From: Reclinomonas americana ATCC 50394
Taxonomy: Eukaryota > Jakobida > Jakobea > Jakobida
Length of the DNA stretch: 64,000 bases
Assembly (NCBI GenBank): GCA_048213135.1
Contig: PS015009.1
Span: 620,001 to 684,000, forward strand
Direction: 5' to 3'
Part shown: positions 37,901-46,981 of the stretch, one piece after another
Position numbering within the stretch: position 1 is the first letter of the stretch
How the letters are laid out: each line of letters begins with the position of its first letter
Program-made: the position numbers and the translations under genes
Notes under the pieces: generated by a model
Seen by the model: the letters and a program-made list of their open reading frames with translations, nothing else
Database searches by the model: none
Told to the model about the DNA's origin: nothing

Positions 37901-40900
37901 ATTGTTGGTCCAGTTGTACACGATGGTACCGCCGGTTGTCGGGCTGCTGAAGTTAACTGCCGTTGTCGGAGCACCGTTACAGATCACCTGGTTAGGCACG
38001 CTGTTCACAACAGGTGTTGGGTTCACCGTAATGGTGAAGGTCCTTGGTGTACCGGTACAGGTAGTACCACCATTAGTATAAGATGGTGTTACGGTTATGG
38101 TAGCAACTACTGGAGCATTGCCGGTGTTGATCGCATTGAAAGATGCGATGTTACCAGTGCCGCTCGCTGCCAGTCCGATAGAAGGCGTGTTGTTGGTCCA
38201 GTTAAACACGGTACCTGATACAGCGCCGGTGAAAGTAACCGCGGTTGTTGGTGCGCCGTTACATACTACCTGGTTAGCCACTGCATTCACAGTTGGTGTT
38301 GGGTTCACCGTAATGGTGAAGGTAGTTGATGTACCGGTACAGGTTGTACCACCATTGGTATAAGACGGTGTTACGGTTATAGTAGCCGTTACAGGGTTGG
38401 TGCCCGCATTGATCGCGTTGAACGATGCAATGTTACCGCTGCCGCTGGCTGCCAGGCCGATGGACGGTGTGTTGTTGGTCCAGTTATAAACCGTACCTGG
38501 TACAGCACCGCTGAAGTTAACCGCTGTTGTCGGAGCACCGTTACATACTACCTGGTTAGCCACTGCATTCACAGTAGGTGTTGGGTTCACCGTAATGGTG
38601 AAGGTAGTTGGTGTACCGATACAGGTGGTACCGCCATTGGTGTAAGATGGTGTTACCGTTATAGTAGCTGTTACAGGAGCAGTGCCGGTGTTGATCGCGT
38701 TGAAAGAAGCGATGTTGCCGGTACCACTGGCTGCCAGGCCGATTGACGTTGTATTATTGGTCCAGTTGTACACGATGGTGCCGCCGGTGGTCGGGCTGCT
38801 GAAAGTAACCGCCGTTGTCGGGGCACCGTTACATACTACCTGGTTCGGTACGGAATTAACCGTAGCGGTTGGGTTAACCGTGATGGTAAATGTAATGGGT
38901 GAACCTGTACAAGTAGTGCCGCCATTGGTATAGCTCGGAGTTACTGTGATCGTAGCGGTTACAGGAGCCGTGCCCGTATTGATCGCGTTGAACGATGTTA
39001 TGTTGCCGCTGCCGCTGGCTGCCAAACCAATAGACGGTGTATTGTTGGTCCAGTTATAAACAGTGCCGGTTACAGCACCGCTGAAGTTAACCGCGGTTGT
39101 CGGGGCACCGTTACATACTACCTGGTTAGCCACTGCATTTACAGTTGGTGTCGGGTTCACCGTAATGGTGAAGGTAGTTGGTGTACCGGTACAGGTGGTA
39201 CCACCATTGGTATAAGATGGTGTTACGGTTATGGTAGCCGTTACAGGAGTTGTGCCGGTATTGATCGCGTTGAATGAAGCGATGTTGCCGGTACCGCTGC
39301 CTGCCAGGCCGATTGACGTTGTATTGTTGGTCCAGTTGTACACCGTACCTGATACAGAACCACTAAAGTTTACAGCAGTCGTTGGCGCACCGTTACATAC
39401 AACCTGGTTGGCCACTGCATTCACAGTAGGTGTTGGGTTAACTGTAATGGTGAAGGTTATCGGTGTACCGGTGCAGGTAGTTCCAGCATTGGTATATGAA
39501 GGTGTTACTGTAATGGTAGCTGTTACAGGAGCAGTACCGGTATTGATCGCGTTGAAAGATGCAATGTTACCTGTTCCGCTCGCTGCAAGACCGATAGATG
39601 GTGTGTTGTTGATCCAGTTGTAAACGGTTCCTGCTACCGCACCGCTGAAGTTAACAGCAGCTGTTGGTGCACCGTTACATACCACCTGGTTGCCTACTGC
39701 ATTTACAGTTGGAGTTGGGTTTACAGTATATGTAAAGGTTGTCGGTGTTCCGGCACAAGTCACCCCAATCATGTAAGTTATGGTCACTACTCCATTACCG
39801 GCATTATCTCCACTCACATTAATTTGTGATGTACCGGTATTATAAGAGGAGCCGCCACCGCCTGCACAACCATCCGAGTCTCCACAGGAGCCACCGCCAT
39901 AACCACCACCGCCGCCGGAAGAACCGCAGCAGCCTGTGCTGTATCCGCCACCGCCGCCGCCATAACCACCGTTACCTGCAGCTGCGCCGGGATACATATT
40001 ACCGCCCACAGCGCCGCCACCCATTGTGGCAACACCATTACCCGAGAAACCACCTCCCGAAGCGCCGTATCCTGTACATAGTCCGCCGTTTGGTCCGGCA
40101 ACACCAGCTAATCCATTCCTCGATGGTGTTGGTATTCCCGCGCCGCTCGTAGTGCCTGAAAGGCCTTGTCCGCCATTATTGCCGCCTAACACATTACAAT
40201 GGAAGGCACCGCCGCCGCCGCCTGCAATAATCAGGGGGCTTGATGTTACAGAGTTGACTACAAAGCTTCCTCCGCCGCCGCCGGTACCGCAACCAGATAC
40301 AGTATTATTACCGCCCTGGCCGCCGACAAGAATATTCAGTACCTGTCCGGGAGTCACAGCAAATGTGCCGGTCATAGATGCGCCCGAGCCGCCGATAAAG
40401 TTCTGTCCGCCGCTCTGGCCGGTTGAATTTCCGCCTTTAGCTCCCTTGGCAGTTATCACTATTGAAGTAACGCCTGCAGGAACTGTCCAGTTTTGCATAC
40501 TTCCTGTGTAATTGAAAGTTTGCGTTGATGATGATAAGGGAGTAAAGGTCTGCGGTGTTACGGTTACCGTTGCAACTACCGGAGCATTAGTAGCGTTCAC
40601 AGCATTGAAAGATGCAATGTCGCCGGTTCCGCTGGCTGCAAGACCTATTGAAGGCGTGTTATTGGTCCAATTGAACATAACCCCGGCTGGCGTACCAGTG
40701 AAAGCAACCGGTGCTGTTGGTGCGCCATTGCATATTACCTGGCTAGAAACCGGGTTGACAGTTGGAGTAGGGCTAACAGTTATGGTTCCGTTTGCCGTTA
40801 TGGTTCCGCAACCACCGGTTAATGTAACCGTATAAGTATACGGCGATCCTGCTGCAGAAGTTGGCGTACCGCTGATCGTTACTACATTGGCAGCCCAGTT

Positions 40901-43900
40901 ACCGGTTACACCAGTTGGCAATCCGCTGAAGGTTGCACCCGTTGCACCCGTGGTTGAATAAGTGATATTCGTTATGGCTGAGTTTTGGCAAACGGTTTGA
41001 GCATTGGTACCCGCTGCCGATGTCAGCGTGATGGTATTATTCGGTGTCACGGTGATGGTACCCGTAGCAGTAGTAATACCGCAACCTCCTGTGAGTGTAA
41101 CGGTATAATTGAATGGAGATCCTACTGTTGAGCTCGGCGTACCGCTGATCGTTACTACATTGGCAGCCCAGTTACCGGTTACACCGGCAGGCAATCCGCT
41201 GAAAGTAGCGCCGGTAGCACCGGTAGTACTGTAAGTAATAGGAGTGATCGGTGTATTGATACAAACGGTTTGTGCGTTGGTACCTGCTGCCGATGTCAGC
41301 GTGATGGTATTATTCGGTGTTACAGTGATCGTACCGTTAGCTGTTGTAGTAGGGCCACAACCGCCGGTCAGGGTAACTGTATAACTGAACGGAGAACCTA
41401 CAGATGATGCAGGTGTGCCGCTGATGGTCACCACGTTCGCAGCCCAGTTACCGGTTACACCTGCGGGCAGTCCGCTGAAGGTGGCGCCGGTAGCGCTCAC
41501 GGTAGAATAAGTGATGTTAACGATCGGTGTATTGATACAAACGGTTTGTGCATCTGTACCTGCCGCGGAAGTCAGCGTGATGGAATTGTCCGGGATCACG
41601 GTAACAGTAGGCTTGTTGGTCAGCACAAGATTGCAATAAGGCACAGGAGATACACCCTGCCATACGCCTGCCAGTCCTGTTGAATTGATAGCATTGGCTG
41701 AATAATCTTTTGCGTTGCCGGAACCTTCGCTGATCCACCAGCTGGCCACCAGTGTGGGGTTGCCGGTACTGGTCAGGAAAGACAATTGGTTGGCAGCAAT
41801 CTGGGCCTGTGTACGCACACTGTTCCAGATTCTTACATTATCAATATTACCCCTGAACTGGTTAAAGTTACCACCTGCGTCAGAGCCAATGTGTCCGCCG
41901 CTGGAAGTTACATTGATCGCAGGAACACCACCTACAGTTCCGATGGAAGTTCCATTCACAAACAATTCAACCGTACCGGATACATAAGTACAGGCAATGT
42001 GGTACCACTGTCCGTTCACGAATGTGAATGGTCTTGAGAAATCGCCCGCACTGTGACGGGTAAAGGTGAGCTGCGTTTGGTTACTGCTCACACCCAAAGC
42101 ATAGCTTCCGTCTTTATTGAAAAGACGACCGAAGTCAGGATCACCGTCAGGTTTGATCCATCCCTCAATGGTAAAGTTATTGGTCACGTCCAGCGCAGCA
42201 TTTTGCGGAATGGCAAAACCAGACTGGCCGCCGTTCAGGTAAACAGAGTTGCTGTCTGTTTCTGCCAGTACATTAAATGTTGTATTGCTGAAAAGGTTAC
42301 CTGTCGGGAAGTTAAGGGCTGCACCTGTTCCGGTTGCAGGACCGGAAACAACTACGTTGGAAGGATCAATACGTAATGTATAGTTGATACCCGGTTGTGT
42401 TGCTGCCACGGTAACTGTAGATCCTGTTCCGGTACAAACACTTGTTGGTGATGCGGTAACTGTCTGATCAACGATCGGGCAGGAAGTGATCACCAGGGTA
42501 TAGGTTGCGCCGTTACCGAAACATCCGTTCGCATCGGTTGCCCTCACCACGATCGGGAAGGTACCGGTTGCTGTTGGAGTTCCGCCCAGTACACCTGCTG
42601 CTGACAAGGTCAAACCTGCAGGCAGTGAGCCGCTGAATAAGCTGAAGTTCGTAGTGCCTATACCACCGGTTTGTGTAAAGGTCTGGCTGAAAGGAATACC
42701 AGTCTGACCAGTTGTAACAGCCGGGTTGGTTACGGTGATGGCTTGACAGCCGATTACCAGGTTGTAGGTCGCACCATTGCCGAAACAACCATTACCATCG
42801 GTAGCCCTTACCACAATGGGGTAAGTACCTGCCGGGGCAGATGGTGTTCCGCTCAGTACACCGGCAGCTGACAGGGTAAGGCCGTTAGGCAATGTACCGC
42901 TGAATACGCTGAAGGTTGCACCGCCGATAGCGCCGGTTTGTGTAAAGGTCTGGCTGAAGGCTGTACCATTGGTACCGGTTGCAACACCGGGGTTGGTTAC
43001 AGAGATCGTTTGACAACTGATCACCAGATTATATGTCGGGCTATTACCTGTACAGTTGTTACCATCGGTTACCCTCACCACAATCGGGAAAGTACCGGAT
43101 TGTGTAGGTGTACCGCTCAGTACGCCGGCAGCAGATAAAGTAAGGCCGGTTGGTAATGTGCCGCTGAATACGCTGAAGGTTGCACCGCCGATAGCACTGG
43201 TCTGTGTAAATGTCTGGCTGAAAGCAGTACCTACTGTACCTGTTGTGGTACCCGGGTTGGTCACCGTAATGGTCTGGCAACTGATCACCAGGTTATAGGT
43301 TGTGCCTGTTGCGGTACAGCTGAGGTTATCGGTAACATTCACTACAATCGGGAAAGTACCTACCACGGTAGGTGTTCCGCTCAGTACACCGGCAGCAGAT
43401 AAAGTGAGGCCGGTTGGCAGTGTGCTTGATGTAGAGAAAGTATATGGTGTTGAACCACCGGAAGCAGTGAAGGTCTGGCTGAAAGCAGTGCCTGCTGTTC
43501 CTGTGGTTACACCCGGGTTGGTCACCACGGGTTTATTGATCACGATGGAAGCCCTCGCTGGTGTCGTTTCTGCCGCAGGTACATTATCTACAACACCATT
43601 CACGGTTCCTGTACCGCCATTAGCACCGGCCGTATAAGTTACGGTGGCGGTACCGGCAGCTGTTATATTAGGTTGTGCGCCGGACAAAGTTCCGAGGGTG
43701 GCGCTGAATGTAATGGGTAATCCGATCACCCTTACCAGGTTCGCTAAAGCAATAGACGTTCCTGCAGAGTTGGTGAGGAAACTGGCTGTTACAACAGATG
43801 TACCGGAGGTATAGCAAACAGGACTGGTAGCTGCTGTTAATTTCAGTTGCAGCCAGGTTGCGGTATTGAGTGTACCTACACCACCGGAGCCGGTAATGGC

Positions 43901-44962
43901 GGCCCTGTCGCAGGTGCCCGCAGCTGAAGGACCGGTATTGCAACCCCACCAGTTATCGGTGGCGTTTACGTTGCCCTGTGCGCTGGACATGGCCAATGCG
44001 CTTGGAGCAAGTGTTGCTGTATTGTTGACAAAACGATTGTACTGGATCATCATCGTATTGCCCACATCAAATGAGTTGATGGTTCTTATGGCACCACCCA
44101 CACCGGAAGTACCGGATGCGGAGTTAGAGGTAAATGTATTCCTGAGGATGTTAACAGTGAAGGTAATGCCTGCGGTGATCCTGCCCTGTGCAGCCACATG
44201 TATCGCACCGCCGCCATTTCCGCCGTTGGCTGTAACACTGTTATTATTAAAAGTAGAGTTGGTAATCGTCACAGCGCCGTTTCCCGCGCCGGCAAGATTT
44301 TCGAGGAAGTAACTTACAGCACCGCCATCACTTTTGGAGTTGCTGTTGTTACTGAATGTACAGTTGTCGATGGTAAGGGAACCACCACCATTATAACGAA
44401 CGGCACCGCCCTGGGTTGCCGCTGTACCGGTTGCACCGATACTGTTACCACTGAAGATACAGCTGTTAAGTGTGAGGCTGTTGTTGGGACCACCAGCGAT
44501 GATAGCACCACCGCCATAAGTATCCGTATTCAGCTGACCGTTGGTGAACTGCACGTTATTGATAACGGTAGTGATGTTGGGGTTGGTACCTGTTGAGTTG
44601 ATGAAGAGGATACGATCGCGGTTGGTGTTGGTCATGTTCACAATCGTGGACGCGGCCGAGATACCGTTGATCGTAATGTTCTGTGTAAAATCACCGATGG
44701 TGATCTCACCCAGCGTCAGGTTATACGTCAACGCCTGGAGGTTGACCGTATGTGTACCGCCCACGGCGTTGGCCGCTTCAAGCGCAGACCGGAAGGAGAT
44801 ATTGCCGGAGGCATCCAAACCCGTACCTGCTGCGGGATTCACCGCATGCGTATCATTGGTGGTGTTGACATTAAAAACAGTCGCGGATACAGTTAGGGTC
44901 AGTACCATCGCGAATACAAAAAGCAATCCTGCTTTAATGTGGTGGAGTAGATGTGATTTCAT
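34943..44962 (-). CDS. giant T9SS-secreted repeat adhesin
   Basis: 3339 residues from ATG 44962 (an ATG at 44989 is also possible). Order: signal peptide (about 1-30); right-handed beta-helix with DNWWGCNTGP (30-420); four putative-Ig repeats of about 88 aa with GLTLSAAGVLSGTP (477-830); a LamG-like domain (about 897-1107); three GNWAANVVTISGTP repeats (1124-1394); a PKD-like repeat split by a glycine-rich domain (1397-1747); twelve contiguous PKD-like repeats of 94 or 96 aa (1748-2885); three Ig-like domains with YQWQVNTG; and a type A T9SS sorting domain beginning RIYPNPSNGRFNIGF (about 3260 to the end). This predicts export by the type IX system and anchoring at the cell surface, as in SprB-like gliding or adhesion proteins. 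The T9SS genes are not in the window. Each repeat holds two conserved Cys. A terminator separates it from the tail-collar genes upstream. Confidence 0.95.
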   Translation of the reverse strand: MKSHLLHHIKAGLLFVFAMVLTLTVSATVFNVNTTNDTHAVNPAAGTGLDASGNISFRSALEAANAVGGTHTVNLQALTYNLTLGEITIGDFTQNITINGISAASTIVNMTNTNRDRILFINSTGTNPNITTVINNVQFTNGQLNTDTYGGGAIIAGGPNNSLTLNSCIFSGNSIGATGTAATQGGAVRYNGGGSLTIDNCTFSNNSNSKSDGGAVSYFLENLAGAGNGAVTITNSTFNNNSVTANGGNGGGAIHVAAQGRITAGITFTVNILRNTFTSNSASGTSGVGGAIRTINSFDVGNTMMIQYNRFVNNTATLAPSALAMSSAQGNVNATDNWWGCNTGPSAAGTCDRAAITGSGGVGTLNTATWLQLKLTAATSPVCYTSGTSVVTASFLTNSAGTSIALANLVRVIGLPITFSATLGTLSGAQPNITAAGTATVTYTAGANGGTGTVNGVVDNVPAAETTPARASIVINKPVVTNPGVTTGTAGTAFSQTFTASGGSTPYTFSTSSTLPTGLTLSAAGVLSGTPTVVGTFPIVVNVTDNLSCTATGTTYNLVISCQTITVTNPGTTTGTVGTAFSQTFTQTSAIGGATFSVFSGTLPTGLTLSAAGVLSGTPTQSGTFPIVVRVTDGNNCTGNSPTYNLVISCQTISVTNPGVATGTNGTAFSQTFTQTGAIGGATFSVFSGTLPNGLTLSAAGVLSGTPSAPAGTYPIVVRATDGNGCFGNGATYNLVIGCQAITVTNPAVTTGQTGIPFSQTFTQTGGIGTTNFSLFSGSLPAGLTLSAAGVLGGTPTATGTFPIVVRATDANGCFGNGATYTLVITSCPIVDQTVTASPTSVCTGTGSTVTVAATQPGINYTLRIDPSNVVVSGPATGTGAALNFPTGNLFSNTTFNVLAETDSNSVYLNGGQSGFAIPQNAALDVTNNFTIEGWIKPDGDPDFGRLFNKDGSYALGVSSNQTQLTFTRHSAGDFSRPFTFVNGQWYHIACTYVSGTVELFVNGTSIGTVGGVPAINVTSSGGHIGSDAGGNFNQFRGNIDNVRIWNSVRTQAQIAANQLSFLTSTGNPTLVASWWISEGSGNAKDYSANAINSTGLAGVWQGVSPVPYCNLVLTNKPTVTVIPDNSITLTSAAGTDAQTVCINTPIVNITYSTVSATGATFSGLPAGVTGNWAANVVTISGTPASSVGSPFSYTVTLTGGCGPTTTANGTITVTPNNTITLTSAAGTNAQTVCINTPITPITYSTTGATGATFSGLPAGVTGNWAANVVTISGTPSSTVGSPFNYTVTLTGGCGITTATGTITVTPNNTITLTSAAGTNAQTVCQNSAITNITYSTTGATGATFSGLPTGVTGNWAANVVTISGTPTSAAGSPYTYTVTLTGGCGTITANGTITVSPTPTVNPVSSQVICNGAPTAPVAFTGTPAGVMFNWTNNTPSIGLAASGTGDIASFNAVNATNAPVVATVTVTPQTFTPLSSSTQTFNYTGSMQNWTVPAGVTSIVITAKGAKGGNSTGQSGGQNFIGGSGASMTGTFAVTPGQVLNILVGGQGGNNTVSGCGTGGGGGSFVVNSVTSSPLIIAGGGGGAFHCNVLGGNNGGQGLSGTTSGAGIPTPSRNGLAGVAGPNGGLCTGYGASGGGFSGNGVATMGGGAVGGNMYPGAAAGNGGYGGGGGGYSTGCCGSSGGGGGYGGGSCGDSDGCAGGGGSSYNTGTSQINVSGDNAGNGVVTITYMIGVTCAGTPTTFTYTVNPTPTVNAVGNQVVCNGAPTAAVNFSGAVAGTVYNWINNTPSIGLAASGTGNIASFNAINTGTAPVTATITVTPSYTNAGTTCTGTPITFTITVNPTPTVNAVANQVVCNGAPTTAVNFSGSVSGTVYNWTNNTTSIGLAGSGTGNIASFNAINTGTTPVTATITVTPSYTNGGTTCTGTPTTFTITVNPTPTVNAVANQVVCNGAPTTAVNFSGAVTGTVYNWTNNTPSIGLAASGSGNITSFNAINTGTAPVTATITVTPSYTNGGTTCTGSPITFTITVNPTATVNSVPNQVVCNGAPTTAVTFSSPTTGGTIVYNWTNNTTSIGLAASGTGNIASFNAINTGTAPVTATITVTPSYTNGGTTCIGTPTTFTITVNPTPTVNAVANQVVCNGAPTTAVNFSGAVPGTVYNWTNNTPSIGLAASGSGNIASFNAINAGTNPVTATITVTPSYTNGGTTCTGTSTTFTITVNPTPTVNAVANQVVCNGAPTTAVTFTGAVSGTVFNWTNNTPSIGLAASGTGNIASFNAINTGNAPVVATITVTPSYTNGGTTCTGTPRTFTITVNPTPVVNSVPNQVICNGAPTTAVNFSSPTTGGTIVYNWTNNTTSIGLAASGSGNIASFTATNATNAPVTATITVTASYTNGGTTCTSAPVTFTITVNPTPIVNNVSNQVVCNGEMTADVFFSSPTTGGTIVYNWTNNNTSIGLGASGTGNIPAFTATNATNAPVTATITVIASYTNGGTTCTSAPRTFTITVNPTPVVNSVPNQTVCNGAPTAAVNFSSPTTGGTIVYNWTNSTPSIGLAASGSGNIASFNAVNATNDPVTATITVIASYTNGGTTCSSAPVTFTITVNPTPVVNSVANQVVCNGAPTTAVTFTSPTTGGTIVYNWTNNTPSIGLAASGSGDIASFNAVNATNAPVTATITVTASYTNGGTTCTSAPVTFTITVNPTPTVNAVANQTVCNNSATAAVTFTGSVAGTVYNWTNNNTSIGLAASGTGNIASFTATNATNAPVTATITVTPSYTNGGTTCTGASRTFTITVNPTPNVNPVANQTVCNGSATPAINFNGTVAGTVYSWTNNTTSIGLAASGTGNIASFTAVNTGTTPVTATITVTPSYTNGSVTCTGTPITFTITVNPSTVITANPTSQTICAGGNVTFTGAATGLGLSYQWQVNTGSGFTNVTNGGVYSGATTATLTITGATAGMNGYQYRLEVTGTCGVQNTTAATLTVNTPPNITTHPANTAACVGANTSFTVVAAGTGLTYQWQLSTTGAGGPFTNITNGGVYGGATTATLTITGVTAAMNNYRYQVVISGTCPPTPVTSNQAVLTVNNPVVITQQPASITICFGGSPTFTVAATGTGITYQWQVNTGSGFVNIPGATSASYTVPNPTVLFSFYQYRAVVTGTCNTVISNTATLIVFGLPNINFAKVPPRVCLTDTIVTLKAEPAGGTWTGRGITGGDKFSATAAGTGVSTLTYTVVNANGCISIENYNITVNDCKERHQKLQDALRIYPNPSNGRFNIGFFSDNYKEFNLRVIDARGAVVRDMRFTGLVYGSVIPMDLTSLGSGMYILEAYNTQERASYRIVLTR
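36308..39721 (-). repeat. twelve tandem 282/288-bp coding repeats
   Basis: Twelve head-to-tail units with no spacer, from 39721 down to 36308; seven of 94 aa and five of 96 aa sum exactly to 3414 bp. Two subtypes: A with a GAVTGTVYNW-like middle (units 1-3, 5, 6, 11, 12) and B with SPTTGGTIVYNW (units 4, 7-10). Units 4 and 11 mix the halves of the two types. Each has a VVCNGAPT Cys and a TTCTG Cys. Confidence 0.95.
39761..40552 (-). other. glycine-rich domain inserted inside a PKD-like repeat
   Basis: About 264 residues rich in GG, GGGGG and GYGGGG runs (GGGGGGYSTGCCGSSGGGGG), interrupting the repeat that starts at 40774. The first 74 residues of the repeat lie before it and the last 13 (TCAGTPTTFTYTV) after it. 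It resembles glycine-rich domains of other Bacteroidota surface proteins. Confidence 0.85.
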
Positions 44963-45022
44963 GGTATTCGTTTTGTCAAAATGTTGCATTGTGTTTCCCT
45001 TTTTTTGAATCGGGCGGTTAAC

Positions 45023-45063
45023 GAAAAAATCTGTTGGCTAAAAAACTGGTTTTTAACCAACAG
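45023..45063 (-). terminator. terminator of the tail-collar operon
   Basis: Stem CTGTTGG.TAAAAA against TTTTTA.CCAACAG (13 pairs, one mismatch), followed on the minus strand by ATTTTTTCG. It lies 66 bp after the last tail-collar gene and 61 bp before the adhesin ATG. Confidence 0.75.
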
Positions 45064-45129
45064 AGATCTCGGATTTTCTTTATGTTCTTCTGCACGAAAA
45101 GTGCAGTTAGCTTTGGTTCTTTTATTCCC

Positions 45130-45660
45130 TTAGCCTCTTGGCGGGAACACACCCTGCAGTGCGATACAATAATTCACCACGTTGTATGGCATCATATTGT
45201 TGTGCGGCAGGCTGCCCCCGGAAATACCGATAGCCATTGGGCTCATCATTACCTGTGTACCCGGTGCATTCGCGAAAAAGTTGGGCGCCGGCCTTCCATC
45301 AGGATTGGCCCAAAGGTTACCGTTCGGGTCTGCCTGTGTTCCTTTCAGTTTGGCATTAACGGGAGTGTGATTGTGTCCCGGCATTTCAGAAGTGATAAGG
45401 GTTACCGACTGCTCACCGCCTACCTCACCGAGGAAACGGTCCGTCAGGCCCGGTCCCTGGCCGGCACTCATAGGTGCAGATCCCTGGAAGTTGGGCAGCG
45501 CGAAAGTGGTTTTACCATCACCGCCATAATAAGTTCCCAGTAATGAAAAAAGTGCTGTGTTCTGAGAGATCGGCAACAGTTGACCGTTGCACTGTGCCCA
45601 GCCTGTTGGAGCGAAGTTGCATCCGAACATTCTTATTTCTGCTACAAATGGACTACTCAT
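45130..45660 (-). CDS. tail-collar-domain protein (microcystin-dependent-protein type), third of three
   Basis: 176 residues. It begins with the typical FVAEIRMFGCNFAPTGWAQC, followed by NGQLLPISQNTALFSLLGTYYGGDG, a family signature, and ends with the usual NNMMPYNVVNYCIALQGVFP. The tail-collar fold comes from phage tail fibres, where it trimerises. Bacterial MdpB-like proteins of this form exist outside prophages, and no phage gene lies nearby. The gene is 33 bp from the second copy and is the last before a terminator and the adhesin. Its exact role is unknown. Confidence 0.92.
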   Translation of the reverse strand: MSSPFVAEIRMFGCNFAPTGWAQCNGQLLPISQNTALFSLLGTYYGGDGKTTFALPNFQGSAPMSAGQGPGLTDRFLGEVGGEQSVTLITSEMPGHNHTPVNAKLKGTQADPNGNLWANPDGRPAPNFFANAPGTQVMMSPMAIGISGGSLPHNNMMPYNVVNYCIALQGVFPPRG

Positions 45661-45693
45661 ATTAATAGGTTTAATTGCTGTGTTAGAATTGGT

Positions 45694-46197
45694 TTAGTTA
45701 CGGGACGGGAATATGCCCACTAATGCGATACAGATATTCGTTACCGAATAAGGCGCCATGTTATTATGTGGCTGCGAGCCGCCTGCATTGGAAAGCGCAG
45801 TGGGACTCATCAATTCATTGGGCGTAGCGGCATAAGGCGAAAAGCCTGTGTTGCTGGCCCAGTAGTTATTGAGCGGCGTGGCGGCATTAGGCGATAAAGA
45901 ACTGGCTATCGCGATGTGATTGTGCTGCGGCATTTCACTTATAGTAAGTGTATGCGCTGATTCGCCTGCCATCTGGCCCTGTACAAGACCCTGGCCAATA
46001 TGCATAGGCACCCTTCCGCGAAGATCAGGAAGCCCGAAAGTGGTTTGGCCATTACCCCCGTAAGTAGTACCAAGCAGGGAGAACAGCGCCTGGTTCTGGT
46101 TGATAGGCAGCAGCTGCCCGTTGCATTGCGCCCAGCCTTTTGGCGGGAAGTTGAATGAAAATATCGTCAATTGTGACATGTATGGTTCAGTTGCCAT
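45694..46197 (-). CDS. tail-collar-domain protein, second of three
   Basis: 167 residues, same family as its neighbours: MSQLTIFSFNFPPKGWAQCN, then LLPINQNQALFSLLGTTYGG and LPDLRGRVPMHIGQG. The C-terminus HNNMAPYSVTNICIALVGIF is again the conserved end. The middle section differs strongly between the three copies, as expected if it forms an exposed, variable face. 33-bp gaps on both sides show a single operon. It is not a degraded copy; all conserved blocks are intact. Confidence 0.92.
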   Translation of the reverse strand: MATEPYMSQLTIFSFNFPPKGWAQCNGQLLPINQNQALFSLLGTTYGGNGQTTFGLPDLRGRVPMHIGQGLVQGQMAGESAHTLTISEMPQHNHIAIASSLSPNAATPLNNYWASNTGFSPYAATPNELMSPTALSNAGGSQPHNNMAPYSVTNICIALVGIFPSRN

Positions 46198-46230
46198 AGT
46201 ATTAATATTTTTTGAGCTTTACAATCAGGT

Positions 46231-46731
46231 TTAGTTCTGTGTAGGGTATACTCCATATAATGAGATGATAAAGTTGACCACCTGGTAAGGGATCATATTA
46301 TCATGCGGCTGCCCACCACCTGTTGGCTGGATGGAAGCATTATTCATGGTTGAATTACCCGGCGCTACATCATAAGGCGTGGTACCACTGGCTGCGGCCC
46401 ATACATTACCATTGGGCGAGTCTGCCTGTGAAGCAGAATTGGCTTGCGGAACGTGAGTATGTACAGGAATTTGCTGAGTGGTCAGCGTTACTGATTCAGT
46501 GCCCGACAGTTCACCGATCTGGAAACTGTTGCCCATGTGCACCGGCACACGCCCCCGGAAATCAGGGAGACCGAAAGTGCTCTGACCATCGCCACCGTAA
46601 GTGGTGCCGATAAGATTGAATAAAACATCATTTTCTGAGATAGGCATGAGTTGCCCGTTACACAAAGCCCACCCTGCAGGGGCGAAGTTGCCGCCAAACA
46701 TCCTGATTTCTCCAACGAAAGGTTGTCCCAT
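46231..46731 (-). CDS. tail-collar-domain protein, first of three
   Basis: 166 residues: FVGEIRMFGGNFAPAGWALC, LMPISENDVLFNLIGTTYGG and LPDFRGRVPVHMG, ending NMIPYQVVNFIISLYGVYP. First gene of the three-gene operon. The 250 bp upstream (46732-46981) hold a near-perfect 24-bp palindrome and an A-run, but no good -7 box. The paired 33-bp spacers point to two rounds of local duplication. A structural, possibly secreted, fibre-like role is inferred from the fold. Confidence 0.92.
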   Translation of the reverse strand: MGQPFVGEIRMFGGNFAPAGWALCNGQLMPISENDVLFNLIGTTYGGDGQSTFGLPDFRGRVPVHMGNSFQIGELSGTESVTLTTQQIPVHTHVPQANSASQADSPNGNVWAAASGTTPYDVAPGNSTMNNASIQPTGGGQPHDNMIPYQVVNFIISLYGVYPTQN

Positions 46732-46879
46732 AAAGTTTGATTTTTTAATTGTGTAGGGTAAAATTGTTTCGAATTATTCCTGGGCAGAATGAGATAAGCC
46801 GGTGCTTAAACAGGTATGCGGACTCCGTGGTACAGTGCAGGACAAGCAATGCTGAATCAGATCGACTCATAAGTTCTAG

Positions 46880-46903
46880 CTAGGTTTAGGAGCCTAAAAC
46901 TAG
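46880..46903. promoter_or_regulatory. near-perfect palindrome upstream of the tail-collar operon
   Basis: CTAGGTTTAGG-AG-CCTAAAACTAG, ten of eleven positions pairing. It lies 149 bp before the first tail-collar ATG and 80 bp after the formyltransferase stop, so it may be an operator or a hairpin. Confidence 0.5.
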
Positions 46904-46981
46904 GTCATCTGGATTGAGAATGCAAGTTTTACATTAAAAAAAAAATCATTTTCGGAAAAACAGGTATTTATACGGGGATGT

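Noticed and set aside
36308-39721. CRISPR-like regular repeats
   Set aside because: Units are 282-288 bp, contiguous without spacers, and encode a continuous protein.
36381-40835. Series of long plus-strand open frames across the adhesin repeats
   Set aside because: They are antisense shadows of the repeat-coding strand, spaced by the 282/288-bp unit, and show valine/threonine-rich nonsense without family motifs.
45130-46731. Prophage remnant, from the tail-collar domains
   Set aside because: No capsid, terminase, integrase or other tail gene nearby; three full-length tandem copies of an Mdp-like family that also occurs outside phages.
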